A stretch of DNA of 29,717 nucleotides from a virus (IMGVR_UViG_3300032288_002284:1-29717); one strand, 5' to 3'. Numbered from the stretch's first letter, positions 1 through 7,242 are shown. The notes: a model not told the origin generated them from the letters alone. Translations and numbers: made by a program.

Positions 1-55
1 ATCGATGGCGACCACCCTGGCAGATTCGATGCTCCCCCCGTCTTAGGGCTGGCCC

Positions 56-280
56 CTAGTCATCACCATCTCCGAGTCGCTCAGCCTCGCCACCAGCCGA
101 GTCAGTGCGAAGCTGCGAGCGATCACGCTGCTCACTGTTCCAATGCGATCTGCTGTGAGTGTCTGTCAGATAGCCCGACTCACGCATCTGCTTCATGACC
201 TCAGCCCTGCATGCCGAGCAGTATCGCTCACCCTTAACCTTGTCTCGCTTGTTGCATCGACCGCAGATAGGTGAACTCAT
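56..280 (-). CDS. Small zinc-ribbon protein, 74 aa
   Basis: I place the start at the ATG at 280, which overlaps the stop of the upstream RusA gene as ATGA and gives a 74-residue protein; a longer reading from 337 would run deep into rusA. Near the N-terminus are two cysteine pairs, CGRC and CSAC, about 15 residues apart, the pattern of a single zinc ribbon or knuckle. The rest is polar and charged, ending in an acidic tail (GDGDD). Small proteins of this kind are common in phage early operons, where they may bind nucleic acid or protein, but I do not recognise the family and assign no function. It is the last complete gene at the left edge. Confidence 0.7.
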   Translation of the reverse strand: MSSPICGRCNKRDKVKGERYCSACRAEVMKQMRESGYLTDTHSRSHWNSEQRDRSQLRTDSAGGEAERLGDGDD

Positions 281-696
281 TGCAATGCCTCTACACTCAG
301 CACGATCGAGCCTTGCTCGGCCCACTTCTTTTCGCACAAATCAATCCGGCAGATCTGCGAATCATCATGCCAGATGATTCCGTTGACAGCATCAAAGATC
401 AGCTTAAGTGCATTATCCACATCGGGCTTATTGCAATGCCAATTGCACTGGCGTTGCTTCTTTGTGTGACTCTTTGGCCGGCTAAAACACATCATCACGC
501 TCACGGCCACTGGCCCTGTCATCAGATCATGACCTGCCATCGCTTGTTTGGCTTGTAGTTTAATAACTTCCTTGAGTGCATGACTGCCATGCTTAGCTGG
601 CACATAAGCCCGAGGAACACCACCACGCATGCTGACTTGCGGTCTGGGTTGACCAATTGGCTCAGCGTCGATCTTGATTGTTATCACTTGATCCAT
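277..696 (-). CDS. rusA: RusA-family Holliday junction resolvase
   Basis: About 139 residues, the usual RusA size, when started at the ATG at 696 (the frame is open to 771, but that reading overlaps the upstream gene far more). The C-terminal half holds the RusA signature KPDVDNALKLIFDAVNG followed by WHDDSQI, carrying the family's conserved aspartates that bind magnesium. The N-terminus, with IDAEPIGQPRPQ, matches the family's opening strand. RusA proteins cut four-way DNA junctions symmetrically as dimers; in phages they resolve recombination intermediates and branched replicating DNA before packaging. Its place in the early operon with a Sak4-type recombinase and primase fits this. The first 35 bases overlap the end of the DUF3310 gene. 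Confidence 0.88.
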   Translation of the reverse strand: MDQVITIKIDAEPIGQPRPQVSMRGGVPRAYVPAKHGSHALKEVIKLQAKQAMAGHDLMTGPVAVSVMMCFSRPKSHTKKQRQCNWHCNKPDVDNALKLIFDAVNGIIWHDDSQICRIDLCEKKWAEQGSIVLSVEALQ

Positions 697-964
697 CCTT
701 GTAGTAACCCTGCCCATCCTTGCCACTAAACATCTGACCGCTTTGCACTTCTTCCTCGAGCCCTGCGCCAACGGCCCACGACAAATAGACCATTGCCTTT
801 TGCAAGTCCTCGACGCCTCCTTTGTGCTTCCATCGCCAGACGTACTTGATGACGTTCCCGATGCAGTAATCAGCGAACGCCGGCCCTAGTGCAGCTTTGA
901 TCGCGTCAATACACTGCACATTTCCTTGATTGTAATGGCTCGGACTGTTGACTCTATCGCTCAT
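662..964 (-). CDS. DUF3310 protein (often mislabelled nucleotide kinase)
   Basis: A 100-residue protein with the DUF3310 pattern: PSHYNQGNVQCIDAI near the start, then FADYCIGNVIKYVWR and KGGVEDLQKAMVYL. This family is widespread in phage early regions and is often named after the SaV-type nucleotide kinase, but it has no P-loop here and its reaction is not established as far as I know. The start overlaps the preceding stop as ATGA at 961-964, so translation is probably coupled. The tail after residue 75 is polar and looks unconserved; its last 35 bases double as the start of rusA. Confidence 0.85.
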   Translation of the reverse strand: MSDRVNSPSHYNQGNVQCIDAIKAALGPAFADYCIGNVIKYVWRWKHKGGVEDLQKAMVYLSWAVGAGLEEEVQSGQMFSGKDGQGYYKDGSSDNNQDRR

Positions 965-1146
965 TTTGGTGACTCTCTAAAAACTGGATGATCTGACCTA
1001 ACCACTTTGCGCAAAGCATCAAAGTAATACTTTGCCCTGGCTTGCGATTGCGTCAACTTTCTGCTGGTTCGCTCCAGCTCCTTACGCAGCTGTTTGACCT
1101 CAGCCTCAAGATCCTCGATCATGGCGAGCGTTTCACTTTGTTTCAT
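961..1146 (-). CDS. Small coiled-coil protein, 61 aa
   Basis: Started at the ATG at 1146, behind a GAGGGT ribosome site with a 4-base spacer; the frame is open up to 1269, but that part lies inside the upstream gene. The product is 61 residues with a long charged heptad-like helix (METLAMIEDLEAEV-type repeats through KQLRKELERTSRKL) and a short basic C-terminus. It should dimerise as a coiled coil. No family recognised. It overlaps its upstream neighbour by 14 bases and the downstream DUF3310 gene by 4, so it belongs to one translationally coupled early operon. Confidence 0.6.
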   Translation of the reverse strand: MKQSETLAMIEDLEAEVKQLRKELERTSRKLTQSQARAKYYFDALRKVVRSDHPVFRESPK

Positions 1147-1321
1147 GGTTACCCTCGCTCTTGACCGGCCGGCCACGCTTTCGACGCTTGACATCGATCC
1201 CGCAAGCATCATTGCAGACTTTACCAACCCACTCGCTAAGGCTGAGCCCTTCGGCCTTGGCTTTATCACGCCAGCGATCTAGGGATCCTGCTGGTTGACT
1301 TGTTGTCACGAACTCTGACAT
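1133..1321 (-). CDS. Small ribbon-helix-helix-like protein
   Basis: About 62 residues from the ATG at 1321, which has AGGA eight bases upstream; an ATG at 1330 in the same frame is the alternative. The central stretch WRDKAKAEGLSLSEWVGKVC resembles the two helices of ribbon-helix-helix DNA-binding proteins (hydrophobic helix, Gly turn, Ser-x-Ser-x-W/Y helix), followed by a strongly basic tail, KRRKRGRP, resembling an AT-hook core (RGRP). Together these suggest a small DNA-binding regulator acting as a dimer. The 67-residue plus-strand gene at 12677 has the same helix-turn-helix rhythm (KKSGLSVRKWLL). Function is inferred from pattern only. Confidence 0.6.
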   Translation of the reverse strand: MSEFVTTSQPAGSLDRWRDKAKAEGLSLSEWVGKVCNDACGIDVKRRKRGRPVKSEGNHETK

Positions 1322-1331
1322 TGCTTTCATC

Positions 1332-1694
1332 CTACTTTGCTACGGCGATCATCGATGACCAATCGCCAAGATACTTTTGACCAATCGAATCTGCCAATTG
1401 CTTTGCTTGCATCGTAACATCACCGCTGATCTTGTAGTTAGCAAAGCCATTGTCGTTGTAGAAAAAGAGCTTGCAACCACGACCAAGCACCCTGTCGTTG
1501 ACATAGATCCTGACCTCGCCGGTCGCTGGATGATCCCACTTAGCAAGCGTTGTCTCTGGCTCTGGCTTAGCAGCAAGACGCTTAGCAACTGCCTTGCGAG
1601 CCGCCTCGTCTTTGATGCCATCGACTGTTAGCTCACCGTTGTTGACTTGCTCGACCAATGCATTGACAACCCAGTTCTTTACTTTGCCTGCCAT
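1332..1694 (-). CDS. Hypothetical protein, 120 aa, first gene after the origin-like region
   Basis: ATG at 1694 is preceded by AGGAG with a 6-base spacer, a good ribosome site. The 120-residue product starts with an alpha-helical Ala/Lys-rich part (residues 1-45) and continues with a strand-rich domain containing GEVRIYVNDRVLG and KLFFYNDNG. I do not recognise it. It heads the leftmost five-gene operon and is the first gene past the repeat-rich region at 1695-2137, so it is probably expressed early from the promoter proposed at 1738-1765. Confidence 0.7.
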   Translation of the reverse strand: MAGKVKNWVVNALVEQVNNGELTVDGIKDEAARKAVAKRLAAKPEPETTLAKWDHPATGEVRIYVNDRVLGRGCKLFFYNDNGFANYKISGDVTMQAKQLADSIGQKYLGDWSSMIAVAK

Positions 1695-1737
1695 GATTCA
1701 CTCCTGTGAAAAAGTTTTGATCACCAACTACGCCTAA

Positions 1738-1765
1738 ATCTTAGTAGCTTTATCGACGGAATCAA
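1738..1765 (-). promoter_or_regulatory. Candidate sigma70-like promoter for the leftmost operon
   Basis: On the minus strand TTGATT (1765-1760) and TAAGAT (1743-1738) are separated by 16 bases, matching four of six consensus bases each. It lies about 45 bases upstream of the ATG at 1694 and downstream of the repeat cluster. It is only a fair match in AT-rich DNA, so chance is possible. Confidence 0.3.
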
Positions 1766-1909
1766 GACCAGCCGAAAGATATTTTGCAAAATTTTCCAAA
1801 TTGATTTTTGTCACTTAAAAAGACATCATCAAAGACAGCCCAACAACCAAGACAACCAACACCCCTAATACTGGGACAAAAATCAACTACAAACACTACT
1901 AACACCATT

Positions 1910-1931
1910 AACATATACATATATATATGTT
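1910..1931. repeat. AT-rich 22-bp palindrome
   Basis: The sequence from 1910 to 1931 reads as a near-perfect palindrome (10 of 11 base pairs) of alternating A and T flanked by AAC/GTT. Such DNA melts easily, and it lies between forward and reverse iteron-like copies, as expected of an unwinding element. Confidence 0.6.
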
Positions 1932-2052
1932 TTATATAGCTAAGGGCAGGATAACCGCCTTAAGGAGAGTGATTTTTGTCCCGAATGGTCTGTGACAAAA
2001 ATAGGACAAAAAGGACAATAATCGACCCTGAGCACCAATTTCAGATACTTTT

Positions 2053-2078
2053 GCTAATACTGCTTAGGAGGTATTAGC
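2053..2078. repeat. Perfect 8-bp inverted repeat, GCTAATAC / GTATTAGC
   Basis: Arms at 2053-2060 and 2071-2078 are separated by 10 bases. Arm spacing of about 18 bp centre to centre suits a dimeric DNA-binding protein, so an operator is plausible. It sits 60 bases downstream of the primase stop, but there is no T-run after it on the minus strand, so it is not an ordinary intrinsic terminator. Confidence 0.5.
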
Positions 2079-2137
2079 ACGCAGTAATGCAAGGTTTCGG
2101 GACAAAAATAGCCCAAACAACGATTTGGTGACAAAAA

Positions 2138-4321
2138 TCACTCGCCGAAATCAGGCTTGATATACATCTTTTTCGGCCGGCCACGATTGCGATTGTCACG
2201 ATTTTCGATCAGATAACCAAGCTTTACCGCAGCAGCATCAAGATCACCGGCCGTGAGCGATCTGCATTGCCTGAGTGCAGTCCTAGCCGACACTGGCCCA
2301 TGTGCTGCCAAACCCTCCAAAACGCGTTTAGCCAGCGTCAATTGCTTGTCCGCCATATTCTGCTGGATCAAATCACAAGCGATTCTAGAGAGCCAATTAG
2401 AGAGCCTAACACCCCAATTGACATCTTGCAGCTCGATCACCGCTCCATGAGCCTCAATGGGGTGATGCATGCGTGAGCAGCGATGCACCATCGCCAGCAG
2501 AAGTGACCTCGCAGCAGTCCTGCCCCACATAGCAGATCGCTGGCTAGATTCCGACTCCATCTTGCAATCGATCTGGTTTGAATGCTCATCCCACCGGGCC
2601 CGGGCATCATCGCTGATCCCGAGCCTGATCGGATGGGGAAAAATCTCTGCAAGGCTCGTTCGACTCGACTTTCCAAAGTCGGCCGAGGGATCCCATGCTT
2701 GACCACCGACCTTTGCTTGTGGATCGAAGTCCACCCAGGATTTGATCGACGCAATGAGCTCAACTGGAATCTCTGGAGCATCAAAGTTGCTTTTACGCTT
2801 TGGCCTTTCTTGCACAGGCCAAAACGCAATTCGATTAAGCAATCCATCGCTAACCTGTTCCTCGGAAATGCCAGAGAATATCGTTGACGAGGTTGAGAGC
2901 CCCAATACACAAAGATGGGGCTGATCAATTCCGTTCTTTTTGCCAGCAGCATGAGATGCACCTAGAAACCTGCCGGCTGACTCACCATAAAGGCTCAAAA
3001 GATGCTTGCCAATGTTCTTCATGTGCTGGCTACCCTTTTTGTCTAGGATCCCCTGGAGCACCTTGCCGAACTCGTCACCGATCCATAGCGAGCATGGTTC
3101 GGCAGCTAAAGCAGTGATTAGACCATTGCCGGACTGCACATCGGGAGGCATCAAGAAACGCTCAGCACCAGCCGCGCAAAACATCTTGACCAATGCCGAT
3201 TTGCAAGTCTCTTTACCAGATGCCGTTTGAGCCATGATCAGGTTGTAATCATTTGATCGTAAATCAGTGTGAGTTGCGATCTTTCGGCCGAGCAGGGTTT
3301 GCACCGCACTGATGGCAACTGCCAACCCCATGATTGGGCTTGAGCGTGATCCCATCAGATCGTAGAAGTCATAGATCTGCCTTAAAAGCCCAGACTCTGG
3401 TAGCATGCCTAGGCAGAAATCGTCATCTGTGTCCTCATCCTCATCGGCCTGTTCTGCTGCCTTCGTCGGCCAAACCAATTCCACCAGCCGATCACCCTCG
3501 GCCACCAGCTCCGCGTCAATGCCAACCTCCTGATGCGGTTTTCTGGCTCGAGGAGTTCCGTTAATCTTGGCACTCTTGACCACCGCCGCGACTTCATCGG
3601 GGTGCATTGGAGGCGAGTTATAGGTGTTCCACTGGCTTACCAGCGACTCGATCTCTGACTCGCTCATGCTCTGGCCGAACTCGTCAACCATAGCCCAAAG
3701 ATTACCGGCTAGCTTAAAAGCTACTTCATTTCTTGAGCCCTGGCCGGCTTGAGGCACGCTAGCGATATACTTTTGACCACGCTCAAAGAGTGTTGTTTTG
3801 CTCGCCTGACCAAATAGCATTTTTGCGTTGACGACTTGATCAACCGCCGGCTTTGATTGTCTCAAATAGACATCAAGAAAACGCTCTAGCTCGGCCTGGC
3901 ACTCTGTGATCTGATCATTTGATCCTGCGATCTGTCCCGTCATGATCCAAAATCGACTGTGTTCATAGCACTCAACCTTGCCGACTTTGCATACCGACCA
4001 TGCCGGCTTTTTGCCACGCAGAATGATGTGCAAGCCTTTACCACTGAAAGATCGTTCGATGTACGCCTTGCCGTTAAACAGTTCCCAAGCTAGCTTTGCC
4101 GGCTCGTTAAGCTCGCCGCTCTCATCAAAGCAGTCATCAAGATCTATACCGACATAGGGATCATCAGATGAGAACACAAAAGCGATCTTATTGAAGGCAC
4201 TGATTTCATCGAAACTGTGCCATGTACTAGGATCATTTGACTTGCCAATGGGTATCTTTCGATCACCATCAAGCCGCCAGGTGAGCCACTGCTTGCGATC
4301 TGTTAGTTCTTTTGGAAACAT
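2138..4321 (-). CDS. Primase-helicase (AEP-like primase domain plus DUF3987-type P-loop domain)
   Basis: A 727-residue replication protein. Residues 1-170 look like an archaeo-eukaryotic-type primase domain: VGIDLDDC (about 57-64) supplies the acidic metal-binding residues, SGKGLH (93-98) and EHSRFWIMTG (120-129) match the later motifs. A linker helical domain at about 195-255 resembles the primase C-terminal (PriCT) type. Residues 300-540 carry a RecA-like domain of the DUF3987 kind, with a variant Walker A, AQTASGKET, and a Walker-B-like LWIGDEFGK. The last 70 residues look like a winged helix with basic NRGRPKK. It should make primers and unwind at the fork. It follows the helicase gene by 12 bases and is followed directly by the iteron region, supporting an origin-binding or initiator role. 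Confidence 0.85.
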   Translation of the reverse strand: MFPKELTDRKQWLTWRLDGDRKIPIGKSNDPSTWHSFDEISAFNKIAFVFSSDDPYVGIDLDDCFDESGELNEPAKLAWELFNGKAYIERSFSGKGLHIILRGKKPAWSVCKVGKVECYEHSRFWIMTGQIAGSNDQITECQAELERFLDVYLRQSKPAVDQVVNAKMLFGQASKTTLFERGQKYIASVPQAGQGSRNEVAFKLAGNLWAMVDEFGQSMSESEIESLVSQWNTYNSPPMHPDEVAAVVKSAKINGTPRARKPHQEVGIDAELVAEGDRLVELVWPTKAAEQADEDEDTDDDFCLGMLPESGLLRQIYDFYDLMGSRSSPIMGLAVAISAVQTLLGRKIATHTDLRSNDYNLIMAQTASGKETCKSALVKMFCAAGAERFLMPPDVQSGNGLITALAAEPCSLWIGDEFGKVLQGILDKKGSQHMKNIGKHLLSLYGESAGRFLGASHAAGKKNGIDQPHLCVLGLSTSSTIFSGISEEQVSDGLLNRIAFWPVQERPKRKSNFDAPEIPVELIASIKSWVDFDPQAKVGGQAWDPSADFGKSSRTSLAEIFPHPIRLGISDDARARWDEHSNQIDCKMESESSQRSAMWGRTAARSLLLAMVHRCSRMHHPIEAHGAVIELQDVNWGVRLSNWLSRIACDLIQQNMADKQLTLAKRVLEGLAAHGPVSARTALRQCRSLTAGDLDAAAVKLGYLIENRDNRNRGRPKKMYIKPDFGE

Positions 4322-4333
4322 TGATATAACTTT

Positions 4334-6016
4334 CTAAAATGGTGCATCTTCCAGATTTTGAATCACTTTGACCTCGGGAATTGGCCCGAGCTCAACGGCC
4401 TGGATCTTCCAATATTTGCCCTCACGCTTGGCCTTGATCTTGACGGCATCAGCAATGCCACCAAACAGGCATGCAGTCAGTGCTGAATCAATCGTAACTG
4501 GGATCGGCCACTTGGATCTTGCGATCCACCACAATCCAGCCTTTTTAAGTGCGAAACCATCAGACTCAAAACCAACCCATTCGCTGATCTTATCTGGCAG
4601 CGTCTTACCTGATTGAGTCTGAACTGTGTAATCAATTCTGAGTGTTGCCGGCTTTCCAGTGAGCCAGGTTTTATCATGCTTTGTGTACTCGATGTCCAGA
4701 ACCTTAAAGTCAATCAGATCACCCTCGCCAATGATCGGCGTAAACTCATCGGAATGATCATTGTGCCGGCGAGTAACCGGCATGATGCACCCGCACTCGC
4801 ACTCAAGCTCGGTTGTCGGCACATGCTGATGACACGATGGACAGATCCTAGTTTTCACCTCAGCCTCAGCGTCGTCTTTTTCAACTTGTTCTACTGTTTG
4901 TAGTTTTCCTTTTCGGCCTGGTCTGATCCGGTCAATTGATCCATGCCTTTGAATATTCTCGCCAAAGTCTAAGACCAAGAAATCTTCCTTCGATGGATCG
5001 ACCCGCATGCCACGCCCTACGATTTGAGCGTATAGCCCTGGCGATGCAGTTGCTCGCAGAATCGCAATCGCATCGACAACAGGAGCATCAAACCCAGTCG
5101 TTAAAACATCGACGTTGATTACAAACTTGATCCGCATTGCCTTAAACCGCTCAAGAATCGCTTGGCGATCCGCTGGTAGAGTATTGCCAAAGATGCAAGC
5201 AATCGAACTTGCCAATTGGCCTTGCTTGACCAGCTCCAGCTCAATCGCCAAAGCATGCCTGACGCATGTGGCAAAGATCATGATCGAGTGCCTTCGCCAA
5301 GTCTTTTCGATGATCTCAGCAACGGCCCGGGATAAATCCTGGCCGTCAAAAAGTGTTTCGACTTCCTTGCCAATGAACTCGCCCTTTTGCTTGTGCAAGG
5401 CCGAAGTATCCACCGATTCAACCGCAGCGGTTGAGCATGGTCGGCAAAGAAAACCCTCATCCATAAGCCTGATAGCATCAACGCTGTAGCACGCCTGGCT
5501 GAAAATGCGATCCTCACCAAAGCAATAACCCTCGCCAGTTCTGTACGGGGTTGCAGTCAGCCCAACGATCCTGGCTCGAGGGTTCCGCTCTTTGATGTCA
5601 CTTAAGAAACTACGATACATGCCCTCGCCCTCACTCGGAACAAGATGGCACTCGTCGATGACGATCAATTGACGCGGCCCGAGCAGTTCTGCCTTGTCGT
5701 ACATGGACTGGATGCCGGCAACGACAATATCACCATCAGCATCTCGCTGTTTGAGCCCTGCTGAAAACAAAGACACCTTCAAGCTGCCTTCCATCGCGGC
5801 TTGAATCTTGCTGGCGTTCTGCTCAATCAACTCTTTGCGATGTTGGAGCACGACCACTCGGCCTTTGTACTGGTTGACCGCTCGCTCACACAGTCCAGCG
5901 ATAATGTGACTCTTGCCTGACCCAGTTGGAGCAACGATCACTGGAGATGCTTTTGGATCGCTTAAAAGCGTTTTGTAGGCAGCTTCGATTGCCTCTTGTT
6001 GATACCAGCGATGCAT
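4334..6016 (-). CDS. Superfamily 2 DEAD/DEAH helicase, UvsW/RecQ-SSL2 type, with zinc ribbon
   Basis: 560 residues, ATG at 6016 behind AGGAGG with an 8-base spacer. Motifs in order: Q-like MHRWYQQEAI at the start, Walker A PTGSGKS (30-36), DECH (121-124), LTATPYRT (153-160), TTGFDAP (about 306-312) and QIVGRGMR (331-338). A zinc ribbon follows at 392-410 (CPSCHQH then CECGC), and about 130 further residues form an extra C-terminal domain of unknown fold. Relatives such as T4 UvsW unwind D-loops, R-loops and stalled forks. Being directly upstream of the primase-helicase, it most likely acts in replication restart or recombination-dependent replication. Its ribosome site lies only about 10 bases past the terminator-like hairpin at 6041-6086. 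Confidence 0.9.
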   Translation of the reverse strand: MHRWYQQEAIEAAYKTLLSDPKASPVIVAPTGSGKSHIIAGLCERAVNQYKGRVVVLQHRKELIEQNASKIQAAMEGSLKVSLFSAGLKQRDADGDIVVAGIQSMYDKAELLGPRQLIVIDECHLVPSEGEGMYRSFLSDIKERNPRARIVGLTATPYRTGEGYCFGEDRIFSQACYSVDAIRLMDEGFLCRPCSTAAVESVDTSALHKQKGEFIGKEVETLFDGQDLSRAVAEIIEKTWRRHSIMIFATCVRHALAIELELVKQGQLASSIACIFGNTLPADRQAILERFKAMRIKFVINVDVLTTGFDAPVVDAIAILRATASPGLYAQIVGRGMRVDPSKEDFLVLDFGENIQRHGSIDRIRPGRKGKLQTVEQVEKDDAEAEVKTRICPSCHQHVPTTELECECGCIMPVTRRHNDHSDEFTPIIGEGDLIDFKVLDIEYTKHDKTWLTGKPATLRIDYTVQTQSGKTLPDKISEWVGFESDGFALKKAGLWWIARSKWPIPVTIDSALTACLFGGIADAVKIKAKREGKYWKIQAVELGPIPEVKVIQNLEDAPF

Positions 6017-6040
6017 AACTAAATCCTCCTGATGAAGTGT

Positions 6041-6086
6041 AAAAAAATGCCTGGGCTCAGCCGGAAAGTTACAACTGACCCAGGCA
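6041..6086 (-). terminator. Intrinsic terminator or attenuator upstream of the helicase
   Basis: Read on the minus strand, arms at 6086-6079 plus 6078-6075 pair with 6060-6056 and 6055-6048 (TGCCTGGG core, 12 base pairs with one bulged base) around a 14-base loop, followed at once by seven T residues (6047-6041). This is a canonical rho-independent terminator after the HNH gene. Because the helicase SD starts only about 10 bases later with no room for a promoter, some read-through must occur, so it may act as an attenuator. Confidence 0.85.
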
Positions 6087-6181
6087 GCGGCAGTTTAGGT
6101 TTATGACTCCTGGCACACACCGCGCACCAGCTCATCTTGATCCGACCATCAGCAGATCATGGCGAGCCAACCGTTTCGCTC

Positions 6182-6655
6182 TCAGCCGTGAGATCGATAA
6201 GTTCCAGCACGAATTTGCCAAATATAATTCGCGTTGCATTTCAGCTCGTCTGCCCAAGATTGTGCAGTTCTGTCATTGCGTTTAATCGCTTGGACAACTG
6301 CTGCTGGAATCTTGCATCTTGAGTTTGATTCTCCATGCTGAGTTTTACCAAGCACATTGCGAGCATGATCAACATTTTCTTGCGCGGTGACAAACTCCAA
6401 GTTCTCTAGCCTGTTGTCAGTTTTGTCGCCGTTTTTGTGATTGATCTGCAAATCGTTTTTGCCAAAAAAAGCTTCTGCAATCAACCGATGAACAAGAAAT
6501 GATTTTGCTTTCTTTGGACTTGATCCGTCATACAGCGAGACGGTCATGTATCCCCTGCTGTTTTTGCCAGGTTTCAATTGCTTCCCAGTGATTGCATTGA
6601 AAACACAACCAGCCTGATTGACTGCATAACGATCATAATAAATCAACTTTTCCAT
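6182..6655 (-). CDS. HNH homing endonuclease (NUMOD-type)
   Basis: 157 residues from the ATG at 6655, which overlaps the upstream stop as TAATG. The order of elements is typical of free-standing phage HNH homing enzymes: an N-terminal strand region (YAVNQAGCVFNAITGKQL, NUMOD4-like), the HNH core LVHRLIAEAF then INHKNGDKTDNRLENLEFVT, and a C-terminal helix-turn-helix-like DNA-binding part (IKRNDRTAQSWADELKCN). Such enzymes nick or cut a cognate allele and spread themselves between phages; they are often inserted at operon junctions. It sits just before the terminator, consistent with a mobile insertion at the operon end. Confidence 0.88.
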   Translation of the reverse strand: MEKLIYYDRYAVNQAGCVFNAITGKQLKPGKNSRGYMTVSLYDGSSPKKAKSFLVHRLIAEAFFGKNDLQINHKNGDKTDNRLENLEFVTAQENVDHARNVLGKTQHGESNSRCKIPAAVVQAIKRNDRTAQSWADELKCNANYIWQIRAGTYRSHG

Positions 6656-7068
6656 TATTTCACCACTCCCATAATCTTCCACTCACAAGGTAAACACCGA
6701 TTCTTTGTATACACATGCCCACAACCTGGGCATCTGTATAGCTTTCGTTTTTGGCCGTCGATCAATGCTGGATCTGCTCTGTAGGTAACTTTCATCCCTT
6801 CCCTGAGAGCGATGATCTGATCACGGATCGCTTGCTCCCTGCCGGCATTGGCCGAGTAAAGCAGATGCTGATTGAAGTGCAGCTCTGCCTGCTTTTCAAA
6901 GTGTGCAGCTAACTTACCACCACGGCTTGCGAGCGTCTCGCAGACTTCATGGTAAAGCATCCCGCTTCGTTTGAGTGGCTCACAGCGTCCACAGTAGACA
7001 TTCTTTTTAGCCTCTGCATTTGTCGGCAGATTGCAGCATCGACATCGCTTTTTAGTTGGCTCGGTCAT
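6655..7068 (-). CDS. Zinc-binding protein with N- and C-terminal cysteine clusters, 137 aa
   Basis: ATG at 7068 overlaps the stop of the preceding gene (ATGA at 7065-7068). The N-terminus has CRCC and CGRC, and the C-terminus has CPGC and CLPC about 13 residues apart, giving two separate zinc-ribbon-like modules joined by a helical middle of about 75 residues. Two ribbons bracketing a helix bundle suggest nucleic-acid or protein binding. No family recognised. It follows the clamp gene and a 58-residue gene, so it travels with replication functions. Confidence 0.7.
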   Translation of the reverse strand: MTEPTKKRCRCCNLPTNAEAKKNVYCGRCEPLKRSGMLYHEVCETLASRGGKLAAHFEKQAELHFNQHLLYSANAGREQAIRDQIIALREGMKVTYRADPALIDGQKRKLYRCPGCGHVYTKNRCLPCEWKIMGVVK

Positions 7069-7241
7069 TGCTTTGCCTCCTGAGGTAAAATCTGTTTAAT
7101 CGCCTCTTGCCACGCTAGCCATGCAACCTCCGTTTGAAAGTAAGCATAGCTGTTGGTCATTGGCAATCGTTTGAGTTTGAGCTGAATGGTTTGCGCCCAC
7201 TCTTCAAAAAGCCTTCTTTGTCGTTCGAGTTCAGTGTCCAT
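7065..7241 (-). CDS. 58-aa protein beside the clamp gene, with a clamp-binding-like pentapeptide
   Basis: Start ATG at 7241, one base after the dnaN stop; a longer frame to 7271 would run into dnaN. The product is a short helical protein with the phage-typical ending AYFQTEVAWLAWQEAI, seen in many small phage proteins of unknown role. Residues 8-12 read QRRLF, which fits the bacterial beta-clamp-binding pattern QxxLF. Since it is encoded immediately downstream of a sliding clamp, binding to that clamp is a reasonable but untested idea. Confidence 0.65.
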   Translation of the reverse strand: MDTELERQRRLFEEWAQTIQLKLKRLPMTNSYAYFQTEVAWLAWQEAIKQILPQEAKQ

Positions 7242-7242
7242 G

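Larger units (their letters stand above)
1695..2137. other. Gene-free, repeat-rich region: candidate replication origin
   Basis: This 443-bp stretch has no credible gene and lies immediately downstream of the primase-helicase gene. It contains seven or eight copies of an 11-12-bp GGGACAAAAAT repeat in both orientations, an alternating AT palindrome at 1910-1931 in a very AT-rich patch, an imperfect GC-containing dyad at 1941-1962 and a perfect 8-bp dyad at 2053-2078. Iterons plus an easily melted AT tract next to replication genes is the layout of many phage and plasmid origins. The repeats could instead be operators for a phage repressor; both roles may coexist, as in lambda's O-binding and operator regions. 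Confidence 0.55.
1803..2139. repeat. Iteron-like family, consensus GKGACAAAAATC
   Basis: Forward copies: 1873-1884 (GGGACAAAAATC), 1992-2003 (GTGACAAAAATA), 2003-2014 (AGGACAAAAAGG), 2012-2023 (degenerate, AGGACAATAATC), 2099-2110 (GGGACAAAAATA), 2128-2139 (GTGACAAAAATC). Reverse copies: 1803-1814 and 1971-1982. The core GACAAAAA is invariant in seven of eight. Three copies at 1992-2023 are packed head to tail at 9-11 bp, about one helical turn, so bound proteins would sit on one face. The last copy overlaps the stop codon of the primase gene, suggesting the site is selected independently of coding. Confidence 0.75.

Noticed and set aside
1-55. Start of another minus-strand gene at the left edge (GTG at 15 after GGGGGGAG)
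   Set aside because: Too few bases to judge; the purine run is more than 15 bases from the GTG and only five codons remain.
2053-2078. Dyad as a terminator of the primase operon
   Set aside because: No T-run follows on the minus strand, so kept only as a possible operator.
2437-2961. 174-residue minus-strand frame within the primase gene
   Set aside because: Arg-rich reading of the same bases as a well-supported primase domain; internal to one large gene.
6087-6181. A possible tRNA or small gene between the HNH stop and the terminator
   Set aside because: I could not fold a cloverleaf; only an eight-codon frame is present.
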